Below, piece after piece: positions 1-5,012 of a DNA stretch of 8,160 nucleotides (the stretch's first letter is position 1; the number at the start of each line of letters is the position of its first letter). The stretch spans positions 1 through 8,160 of the forward strand of contig DSBB01000499.1 of assembly GCA_011046175.1 (NCBI GenBank), given 5' to 3'. Origin of the DNA: Candidatus Hydrogenedentota bacterium (GTDB lineage Bacteria; Hydrogenedentota; Hydrogenedentia; Hydrogenedentales; CAITNO01). The notes under the pieces are model-generated. The model ran no database searches. It was given only the letters and a program-made list of their open reading frames with translations, and was not told where the DNA came from. Made by a program: the position numbers and the translations under genes.

Positions 1-775
1 CCGGTACGACAAGTCGGAAGCCGTCACGGAATACACGTTGTATCGCGACTTGGATTACATTGAATGCGCCATGCGCGTGAATTGGCAGCAACAATATCAG
101 ACGTTGAAACTGGGATTTGAAACAAACATTGAAAATGGGGTCGCCGCCTATGACGCGCCCTACGGGTTTCACGAGCGCGGCACGGACGGCGGCGAAGAGC
201 CGGGGCAACAGTGGCTGGATTTGATGGGAACCCTCGAGGGGCGCCCCTACGGCGTTGCGTTGCTGAACGACTGCAAGTACGGGTTTGACGTGCGCGACGC
301 AACCATGCGCGTCACGTTGCTGCGCAGTCCGGCCTATGCGCACCATGACAACGGCCGCTTCGACGCCGACGCGCGTTGGCCGATCATGGATCAGGGATGG
401 CACAAGATGAAGTTCGCGCTGGCGCCCCACGCCTGCGACTGGCGCGACGCGCGCGTGGTCAAACGCGCCTGGGAACTGAACGCGCCGCCGGTGGTGCATA
501 TGGAATCGGCGCATCTGGGCGATCATAGACTACAGGCGGGACTGGTGGGAACGGAATCCGAGAACGTGCTGATAAGTGTCGTAAAATGCAGCGAAGACGG
601 CGAAGATATCATCATCCGGGGCTATGAAACAGCGGGACGCGCCGCGGAAACGCGGTTGCACTTTCCCTACTTCGACAAATCCTTTGACGTGCTGTTCGCG
701 CCCCACGAAATCAAGACGCTGCGCATCAACAAGGACGCGTGGATCATTCGCGAAGTAAATTTGCTTGAAGAGTAA
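1..775 (+). CDS. GH38-type alpha-mannosidase, C-terminal part (5' end outside window)
   Basis: The reading frame is open from base 2 and ends at TAA 773-775, so this is the last 257 residues or so of a longer protein; no start codon in the window need be used. The sequence matches the C-terminal beta-domain of glycoside hydrolase family 38 alpha-mannosidases. It has a YGFHERG-type strand, then EEPGQQWLDL, the highly typical YGVALLNDCKYGFD block, LLRSP, and a GWHKMKFALAPH segment. Family members of this type are usually 800-1050 residues long and cleave terminal alpha-mannosyl residues using a zinc-dependent catalytic domain that lies upstream, outside the window. Nothing visible suggests damage. 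The next gene begins 50 bases downstream on the same strand, so co-transcription is possible. The family is clear; the substrate (glycan, mannosylglycerate or other) cannot be told from this part. Confidence 0.93.
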   Translation, partial: RYDKSEAVTEYTLYRDLDYIECAMRVNWQQQYQTLKLGFETNIENGVAAYDAPYGFHERGTDGGEEPGQQWLDLMGTLEGRPYGVALLNDCKYGFDVRDATMRVTLLRSPAYAHHDNGRFDADARWPIMDQGWHKMKFALAPHACDWRDARVVKRAWELNAPPVVHMESAHLGDHRLQAGLVGTESENVLISVVKCSEDGEDIIIRGYETAGRAAETRLHFPYFDKSFDVLFAPHEIKTLRINKDAWIIREVNLLEE

Positions 776-825
776 CGACAGGAGAGATTGTCATCAGTAT
801 CATCCCATTTCCACGGAGGCAAATT

Positions 826-1266
826 ATGCGGATCGTACGGGTGGAGGAAATCTGTCTGGATATCCTGCGACGGGCGGAGAACCCGCTGACGCCGGTGAGC
901 CTTATTTACCGGAAGTGCGTCGAAAAGGAAGGCGCCGCGGCGTTGACTGAAGAGGCGTTGCTGCAATTTCTGCGCGGGCACGGCGACATTGTCGTTGTTG
1001 AGGGCGTTGCCGACGGCGCGCCGGTGGAGGAGAAGGCGTTCAATGAGGCGGGCATTATGATGGGCCCCCGCGCCATACTGAAAAGCCGTGTGCCTACCCC
1101 CGATGAATTGAAGAAAATGTTTCGCATGCAGCTGGAAATCATGCGTGACAATTTGGCGCAGGCATTGAAACTGGCGAAAGAGGCCGAAAACGGAAAGGCC
1201 GTCCATGAAATAGAAACGGTGCTTGAAAAAGCCGACATTCTTGAGGAGCGTATGGAGGACCTGTAA
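826..1266 (+). CDS. Hypothetical protein, winged-helix-like N-terminus with helical C-terminal tail
   Basis: This encodes 146 residues. The ATG at 826 is preceded by a strong GGAGG (815-819) at 6-base spacing, which fixes the start. Residues about 3-62 read like a small winged-helix or HARE-HTH-like fold. A helix contains ICLDILRRAENPLTP, a second helix follows (SLIYRKCVEKEG), a third covers TEEALLQFLRG, and a beta-hairpin-like stretch (DIVVVEGV) follows. Residues about 88-146 are charged, helical and probably coiled coil, starting PTPDELKKMF and ending in EERMEDL. There is no signal peptide or membrane segment, so it is cytoplasmic. A role in DNA or protein binding is an inference from the predicted fold only. 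It lies 50 bases after the mannosidase gene and ends 8 bases from the 3' end of the convergent regulator gene, leaving no room for a terminator between them. I do not recognise a named family. Confidence 0.8.
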   Translation: MRIVRVEEICLDILRRAENPLTPVSLIYRKCVEKEGAAALTEEALLQFLRGHGDIVVVEGVADGAPVEEKAFNEAGIMMGPRAILKSRVPTPDELKKMFRMQLEIMRDNLAQALKLAKEAENGKAVHEIETVLEKADILEERMEDL

Positions 1267-1274
1267 GGGACAGC

Positions 1275-1748
1275 CTATTCGTCTGACGCCGGACTGTTCC
1301 AAGACTTGATCTTTCGCCAGAGCGTGTTTCTCCCGATGCCGAGAGTTTGCGCCGCTTTCACCTGATTGCCCTTGCAGGCGCGCAATACGCTTTCAATGTG
1401 GTTTTTTTCTATTTCGGCGAGAGGAATAAGTTTGTCGGGCGTCTTGTGATCCTGTTCTTTTTCCCGCATCGCGCGCGATGTCATGAGCGGCGCTTCGCCC
1501 GGCTGCAAAGGAAGCAGGATATATCCGTAGACCCCCTGGTGCATGGCGCTGATGGCGTCGGGAACGCCGGACGGCGGCGTAAGCACAAGCGCCTGCGAAT
1601 CGTCCGCCGCCGCCAGCGCCGCTTCGGGTGAATCCGCAATCGTTACCTCGCCGCCTTTCATGACCACTTCATGACCCTCCGCTTGCAGCATCAATTCAAC
1701 AGTGAGTTTGAGCCCCGGATCGCTTATGTCCAAAACAACACGTGCCAT
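1275..1748 (-). CDS. Small regulator: degenerate receiver-like domain plus Fis-type HTH
   Basis: This encodes 157 residues. The ATG is at 1746-1748, with an AAAGG-type ribosome site about 8 bases upstream (near 1752-1762). The C-terminus (residues about 111-150) is a clear Fis/HTH_8 DNA-binding domain like that ending NtrC-type activators: an IEKNHIESVLRACKGN helix, then a VKAAQTLGIGRNTLWRKIK helix-turn-helix. The N-terminus (about 2-86) looks like a shortened CheY receiver: VVLDISDPGLKLTVELMLQ, AEGHEV, then ALVLTPPSG and GVYGYILLPLQPGE. The usual Lys before Pro is Leu (L79), the region around the usual phosphoacceptor Asp is about a dozen residues short, and the acidic pair is only partly kept. 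There is no AAA+ sigma-54 domain. It probably binds DNA without classical phosphorylation, possibly with a small ligand or protein signal. It faces a divergent glycosyltransferase gene across a region with an inverted repeat. Confidence 0.88.
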   Translation of the reverse strand: MARVVLDISDPGLKLTVELMLQAEGHEVVMKGGEVTIADSPEAALAAADDSQALVLTPPSGVPDAISAMHQGVYGYILLPLQPGEAPLMTSRAMREKEQDHKTPDKLIPLAEIEKNHIESVLRACKGNQVKAAQTLGIGRNTLWRKIKSWNSPASDE

Positions 1749-1802
1749 ATATCGCCTTTCCGCTTTTTCGGCTCTATGAGCGCGACACAGCTTACCATTT
1801 TC

Positions 1803-1822
1803 CGGCTTGCTGCGCCAAGCCG
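1803..1822. promoter_or_regulatory. Candidate operator: 7-bp inverted repeat between divergent genes
   Basis: CGGCTTG (1803-1809) and CAAGCCG (1816-1822) are perfect inverted arms around a 6-base centre (CTGCGC). The repeat lies 54 bases upstream of the regulator's ATG and just upstream of the -35-like element proposed for the glycosyltransferase gene. A dimeric Fis-type HTH protein, such as the one encoded next door, would bind a site with this symmetry. The arms are seen directly; the role is inferred. A chance hairpin is possible, given only 14 paired bases in GC-rich DNA. Confidence 0.4.
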
Positions 1823-1829
1823 CGCCGCA

Positions 1830-1860
1830 TTAACAACGGAAGGGCGCAACGTGGTAGTAT
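1830..1860 (+). promoter_or_regulatory. Possible promoter for the glycosyltransferase gene
   Basis: TTAACA (1830-1835) and TAGTAT (1855-1860) resemble -35 and -10 boxes, but the spacer is 19 bases, longer than ideal. If used, transcription would begin near 1867. That is at or next to the ATG at 1868 and downstream of the ATG at 1859, whose first two bases are part of the -10 box. Evidence is modest. Confidence 0.35.
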
Positions 1861-2608
1861 GTTGTTTATGTCGAAGTGTCTCGAAAGCACAGCAACATCG
1901 CTCGCGCTGAACAAGAACGTCGTGGTGGTTATTCCCTGCTTCAACGGCGGTGAACGCCTGCGCGGCGCGGTGCAGGGCGCGCTCGCGCGGGTTGACCGCG
2001 TGATAGTGGTGGATGACGGCAGCACGGACGGCTGCATGGAAAGCATAAGGGATACGCAGGCGCAGATTATCCGCTTTCAACGGAACAAAGGCAAGGGACA
2101 TGCGCTGATCGCCGGGACGCGCGCCGCGCTTGAACTGCCGGACGCGCGGGTGATTGCGCTGATGGATGCGGACGGCCAGCATGACCCGGCGGAATTGACG
2201 GGATTGTTCGCGAGATTTATGGAAGAGCGGGCGGATTTGCTTATTGGCGCGCGCGCCTTTGACCGGCGGCATGTGCCGTGGCGCAGCCGGGTCGGCAACA
2301 AGGTTACGGTGTGGGTCATGGCGCGGTTATGCGGGGTGAATCTTCCGGATACGCAATGCGGATTCCGCCTGTTGTCGCATCGTTTTGCCAGCCGGTTTGT
2401 GGAACATGTCCCCGGCGGGCGCTACGAAACGGAAATGAGGATGTTGCTGCTGGCCGTAAATGAAGACTACCGGGTTGTGTCCGCGCCGATTGCCACCTTG
2501 TATGAGCCGGGCAATCCAAGCTCCCATTTCAGGAAAGTGCGTGATTCGCTGCGCATATACCGGACACTGGCGCAGGTTTTTTTCGCGCGCAACCAAGACC
2601 AATGGTAA
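1859..2608 (+). CDS. Family 2 glycosyltransferase, soluble, DPM1-like
   Basis: This encodes 249 residues from the ATG at 1859, or 246 from the ATG at 1868. No good Shine-Dalgarno sits at the usual distance before either; GGAAGG lies 14 or more bases upstream. The protein has the GT-A layout of family 2 glycosyltransferases. A VVVVIPCFNGGE strand opens the nucleotide-sugar site, VDDGSTDG (D52, D53) follows, KGKGHALIAG comes next, and MDADGQHDP holds the metal-binding DxD (D103, D105). DTQCGFRLL (164-172) is typical of the polyprenyl-phosphate mannose/glucose synthase-like branch. There are no C-terminal membrane helices, so the enzyme is cytoplasmic or peripheral. It transfers a sugar from a nucleotide donor to an unknown acceptor, perhaps a lipid phosphate. 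An in-frame extension upstream to 1742 would overlap the divergent regulator gene and looks non-coding. A secreted-protein gene follows after 81 bases. Confidence 0.9.
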   Translation: MLFMSKCLESTATSLALNKNVVVVIPCFNGGERLRGAVQGALARVDRVIVVDDGSTDGCMESIRDTQAQIIRFQRNKGKGHALIAGTRAALELPDARVIALMDADGQHDPAELTGLFARFMEERADLLIGARAFDRRHVPWRSRVGNKVTVWVMARLCGVNLPDTQCGFRLLSHRFASRFVEHVPGGRYETEMRMLLLAVNEDYRVVSAPIATLYEPGNPSSHFRKVRDSLRIYRTLAQVFFARNQDQW

Positions 2609-2634
2609 CGCGGCGCCGGAAGGATTGCGTTTTT
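2607..2634 (+). terminator. Weak candidate terminator after the glycosyltransferase gene
   Basis: AACGC (2607-2611) can pair with GCGTT (2627-2631), and a run of five T (2630-2634) sits at the 3' arm. The stem is only 5 bp with a 15-base loop, which contains the self-complementary GGCGCC. This is weak; transcription may well continue into the next gene. Confidence 0.22.
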
Positions 2635-2661
2635 AACAACGGTCCATAGGGCGAAGCGACA

Positions 2662-2684
2662 AGTTCAGTTGCAGTTCAGGAAAG
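2662..2684 (+). promoter_or_regulatory. Start-deciding ribosome site with a short direct repeat
   Basis: AGTTCAG occurs at 2662-2668 and again at 2673-2679, an 11-base period, running directly into AGGAAAG (2678-2684). AGGA at 2678-2681 is 8 bases before the ATG at 2690, which supports that start over an in-frame TTG at 2669 and an ATG at 2696. The repeat could be an operator half-turn pair or chance. Confidence 0.4.
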
Positions 2685-2689
2685 CATGG

Positions 2690-3919
2690 ATGACAATGAG
2701 CCGGACAGCATGGACAGCGGCTATTATCGCGCTCGCGCTGGTGACGCCCGCCGCGCGCGCCAACCCGCTTGGCTTGTCCATGACTCGGATTCATGACGAC
2801 GCATACGCACCGGGCGTGCCCGTGACGGTCGAAGTGGTCATCGAGGCGGCTGCCGGGGGGGATGTCAAGGCGTTGGGATTGTACGAAACGCTTCCCGACG
2901 GTTGGCGGTTCGAGTCGGTTTACGCGAACGACAATCAGTTGCCTGCAATCGTGCCGCCGCCGGGCGCGGGGCCGCAGCTGGAATTTGCGTGGATAACGGC
3001 GCCGCCAATGCCCTGCGTCCTTTTCTACAGCGTGACGCCGCCGGAAAATGCGTGGGGCATGAAAGAAATTCGCGGGGTCATGGAATACCGCATCGAGGAG
3101 GGACCGTATTTATTGCCGGAAGTCGTAACCGTGCTTCACGGCCCCGGGGAACCGGCGCCCTCCCTGATCCTGCGCGGTGGAGAAGTCATGGCCGTGCCGG
3201 TGGGCGGCGCATGGGAAGACCCCGGATGTGTGGCGCTCGATGCGGACGGCAGGGACATATCAAATCGGATTGTGGTGTCGGGCGAGGTGGAGACGGACAG
3301 GACCGGCGTTTATCGCATACGCTACGGCATTACCTATGAATCGGGTGAAAAAAAGGTCGAAACGGAGCGCATCGTGCGCGTGGTGGCCGTGGAAGAGGAG
3401 GCGCCTCCAGGCGAGCCTTCGCTACAGGAGCAGGCGCGCTATGTTCCCGGCGGCGGCATTGAAAGGAATTTCCGCCACCTAACCGAAGTGGTGGCCGACG
3501 AAGCGCCGCGCGGGCGCCCGGAAACAGGGCGGGGAGAAAACAATGAAGTTCGCGATTTTCTTAAACGCTTGTCGTTTCCGGATTTGAGCGCCTACCGCCC
3601 GCTGCTTTCGTCAATGCAGGAAGAAACAGAGCGGAACGCGGACGCCGTGTTTCAGGAAGAAGGCGAGATGGAAAACAAAGCGGAATCGCCGGACGCGATT
3701 ACGCCGGCAAAAACAGGCATAGCAGTGGAACATGAACAAGGGGCGGGCGCGAGGAAGCCAACGGAAGAAGCGCCCGCGCCTGAAATGGATGAAGCGAAGA
3801 GCAGGCGTGCGGGGCGTTTTTGGCTCCCTGTCATGGCATGTGCGGTTCTTGCGGGTTTGGGCGCGGGAATATGGAGCATTCGTTTGTCAAGCGTAAGAAA
3901 GAAAAGGCGCAAACACTGA
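2690..3919 (+). CDS. Exported, C-terminally anchored protein with two Ig-like modules
   Basis: This encodes 409 residues. Residues 1-24 are a signal peptide: Arg at 5, a hydrophobic core AAIIALALV, and an AxA-type cleavage site ending ARA before N25. Residues about 30-150 form a beta-sandwich module (PGVPVTVEVVIE, ALGLYETLPDGWRFESV, LEFAWITAPP). I recall this pattern as a recurring module in large secreted proteins of Hydrogenedentes-like and related bacteria. Residues about 158-233 match the DUF5011/Cry22-type Ig-like domain (GGAWEDPGC, DISNRIVVSGEVET, TGVYRIRYGI). A long Glu- and Ala-rich, probably disordered linker follows (about 234-370), then a membrane helix near 377-397 and a basic tail (RKKRRKH). 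The body would therefore be outside and the tail in the cytoplasm. The function is unknown; display or adhesion at the envelope is an inference. It is unusually small for a protein with these modules, which mostly occur in long repeat proteins. Confidence 0.87.
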   Translation: MTMSRTAWTAAIIALALVTPAARANPLGLSMTRIHDDAYAPGVPVTVEVVIEAAAGGDVKALGLYETLPDGWRFESVYANDNQLPAIVPPPGAGPQLEFAWITAPPMPCVLFYSVTPPENAWGMKEIRGVMEYRIEEGPYLLPEVVTVLHGPGEPAPSLILRGGEVMAVPVGGAWEDPGCVALDADGRDISNRIVVSGEVETDRTGVYRIRYGITYESGEKKVETERIVRVVAVEEEAPPGEPSLQEQARYVPGGGIERNFRHLTEVVADEAPRGRPETGRGENNEVRDFLKRLSFPDLSAYRPLLSSMQEETERNADAVFQEEGEMENKAESPDAITPAKTGIAVEHEQGAGARKPTEEAPAPEMDEAKSRRAGRFWLPVMACAVLAGLGAGIWSIRLSSVRKKRRKH

Positions 3920-3944
3920 AAACGTTTCTCCCGGCCAGAGAGAA
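3919..3944 (-). terminator. Weak candidate terminator for the minus-strand small gene
   Basis: Read on the minus strand, a 7-bp stem (TTCTCTC with GGGAGAA, one G-U pair) closes a 5-base loop and is followed by ACG and four T. It lies about 80 bases past that gene's stop. On the plus strand the same hairpin has a C-A mismatch and no T run, so it fits the minus strand better. The T tract is short. Confidence 0.28.
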
Positions 3945-4022
3945 TAAACCGCCCCCGCAGCACACAATTCGTTGCGACGCCTGCGTCAGGATAGTGCCCG
4001 CTGATATGTCGCGCAGACAGGC

Positions 4023-4388
4023 CTAATCGCCCGCATATTCGTTCTCATACCATTCGCGCCAGTGGGCCGCATACCGTTGAATCCACTCCATAACCGCCGT
4101 GCCGCCCAAATCGCGGCGCGCCCGTTCCGATTGAATCCACTTGTACCGGTTGATTTCGTCACGCTGCATGGCCAGCATCTTGCGCTGCCTATCTTCACGC
4201 CAGGATTGCGCGTAGTGTTCAAGCCAGTCCTGCGCCGCCTCTTCAAAAGAGACCTCATGGCCGCGTTCTATGGACATAAAATATTTATGCCGCTCGATCT
4301 CACGAACTTCGGCCTTTTTCAAGCAGCGCACCGTATTCCGGTAGTTCTGGTATGAGTCCTGTTCTTGTGATTCTGCTATAGCTGTCAT
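4023..4388 (-). CDS. Small unknown helical protein with an internal Trp-rich duplication
   Basis: This encodes 121 residues from the ATG at 4386-4388. GGAG (4398-4401) lies 9 bases before this codon. A longer version from 4427 (134 residues) is in frame, but its ATG overlaps a strong -10 box, so that transcript should not contain it. The protein has no signal peptide or membrane segment and is highly charged and helical. Two similar units occupy residues about 30-65 and 78-112. Each starts E-I-x-R-x-K-aromatic, continues S-x-E-R or S-E-R, and ends W-x-x-x-Y-A-x-x-W-R-E; about 14 of 35 aligned positions are identical. The second unit's KWIQSERARRDLG resembles a K/RW-x-x-SE-x-AGRD-V/L-G motif I recall from DUF4032 and from unnamed bacterial proteins, but this is recollection only. 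The gene stands alone, convergent with the Ig-like protein gene, behind a promoter-rich AT-rich region. Function unknown. Confidence 0.8.
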   Translation of the reverse strand: MTAIAESQEQDSYQNYRNTVRCLKKAEVREIERHKYFMSIERGHEVSFEEAAQDWLEHYAQSWREDRQRKMLAMQRDEINRYKWIQSERARRDLGGTAVMEWIQRYAAHWREWYENEYAGD

Positions 4389-4397
4389 CTTCATCAT

Positions 4398-4401
4398 CTC
4401 C
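4398..4401 (-). promoter_or_regulatory. Ribosome site deciding the start of the small helical protein
   Basis: GGAG on the minus strand, 9 bases upstream of the ATG at 4386-4388. Other in-frame ATGs (4427, 4403, 4397, 4394) have no Shine-Dalgarno at a workable distance. Confidence 0.5.
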
Positions 4402-4425
4402 ATAACCGGGTATGTATGGGACAGC

Positions 4426-4454
4426 ATTGTAACGGCTGTTCACACAAAAGTCAA
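4426..4454 (-). promoter_or_regulatory. Strong sigma70-like promoter P1 for the small helical protein
   Basis: On the minus strand TTGACT (4454-4449) and TACAAT (4431-4426) are separated by exactly 17 bases; each is a 5/6 match to the consensus. The flank upstream of the -35 box is very AT-rich, like an UP element. The predicted start of transcription is near 4419, giving a leader of about 30 bases to the ATG at 4388. The -10 box covers the first two bases of the more upstream ATG at 4427. Confidence 0.7.
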
Positions 4455-4501
4455 CTAAATTTTATGATAACTTAATTTTCATTTATTACACACCAGACAT
4501 T

Positions 4502-4530
4502 GTTTTAACATATCTGGCGAAAAATGTCAA
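4502..4530 (-). promoter_or_regulatory. Second minus-strand promoter-like element P2
   Basis: A perfect TTGACA (4530-4525), a 17-base spacer and TAAAAC (4507-4502, 4/6) preceded by TG one base upstream (extended -10 form). It would start near 4495 and give the same gene a leader of about 107 bases. TGTTTTAACA, a short inverted repeat, covers the -10 area, and the 8-bp palindrome GTAATTAC (4531-4538) abuts the -35 box. Confidence 0.45.
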
Positions 4531-4752
4531 GTAATTACCTGGCAATTACCGGCCTTTATTCATGGCCACTATATATAGTACACCTGAAAACAGAATGTGT
4601 TGCGTATTCACAACCCAACCATACCTGAAACCTGCATTATGTAAAACAATAACAGTTGGCCTTGCATTCCCGAATTTCAATAAAGTCGGGAAAAACCGGC
4701 TTCGCGGCAATGATTGTCTGTCAAGCGGCCACGACGTTCTGCTCTCATAATG

Positions 4753-4780
4753 ATTATACCATATAGCAAACCGTTATCCA
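4753..4780 (-). promoter_or_regulatory. Third minus-strand promoter-like element P3 (extended -10)
   Basis: On the minus strand a perfect TATAAT (4758-4753) is preceded by TGG, the extended -10 form, with TGGATA (4780-4775, 4/6) as a -35 box at 16 bases. A transcript from near 4746 would either be a very long leader for the small helical protein or a separate non-coding RNA. No clear terminator was seen between P3 and P2. Confidence 0.33.
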
Positions 4781-4973
4781 TCGCAGTGGACGCTCGAAAA
4801 CGGCGCTTTCGCTTCGACGCCCGCGATGATGCCCCCGCAAAAACGTGTCAGATCAACCAAAAGCAGTAGCCTTGTGTTGTCAGTTCGGTTTTGAGCGCTA
4901 TTGCCTTGGGCGTCCTTTCCTTGCTTTTTCGGGTTGGGCTGCGCGAGTCGAACGAACGGCCCTGAGCGCTCTT

Positions 4974-5002
4974 TTCGTTTGCCACAATTTTTTTGCTATG
5001 CT
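4974..5002 (+). promoter_or_regulatory. Probable promoter of the radical SAM gene, very short leader
   Basis: TTCGTT (4974-4979), a 17-base spacer that contains a run of seven T, and TATGCT (4997-5002). The predicted start of transcription is about 5009, only a few bases before the ATG at 5013, and there is no Shine-Dalgarno before that ATG. The -35 match is weak. Confidence 0.42.
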
Positions 5003-5012
5003 GATTTGCATC

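Larger units (their letters stand above)
4432..4996. other. Long intergenic region, AT-rich near 4440-4560, no supported gene
   Basis: I see no convincing gene here. Bases 4441-4500 are only about 25% G+C and 4501-4560 about 35%, against well over 50% in the genes. Besides the promoter-like elements it holds a near-tandem pair AATTACCTGGC / AATTACCGGCC (4533-4554) and the perfect 12-bp palindrome ACTATATATAGT (4568-4579). The octamer TGAGCGCT occurs twice, near 4891 and 4963. A 62-codon open frame at 4562-4750 has no ribosome site, ordinary-looking composition or recognisable motif. From about 4780 to 4996 the base composition returns toward the genome average, without visible conserved RNA features. 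Confidence 0.6.

Noticed and set aside
667..1302. 211-codon minus-strand frame opposite the winged-helix-like gene
   Set aside because: It is antisense to a gene with a strong ribosome site, has no domain, and would overlap the 3' end of the regulator gene on the same strand.
1742..1858. Upstream in-frame extension of the glycosyltransferase gene
   Set aside because: It would overlap the divergent regulator gene and shows no conserved features; GT2 proteins normally begin shortly before the first strand.
3970..3990. Small hairpin GACG-CCTG-CGTC between convergent genes
   Set aside because: The stem is only 4 bp with no T run on either strand, so it is not a credible terminator.
4562..4750. 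62-codon open frame in the AT-rich intergenic region
   Set aside because: No ribosome site, no motif, and it overlaps palindromic and promoter-like DNA.
4930..4970. tRNA-like fragment (GAGTCGAACGAA) before the radical SAM gene
   Set aside because: No acceptor stem or anticodon arm can be drawn on either strand.
4845..5012. Upstream in-frame extension of the radical SAM gene
   Set aside because: The family's conserved N-terminus starts at the ATG at 5013; the extra 56 residues are unlike it, and the predicted promoter lies inside the extension.
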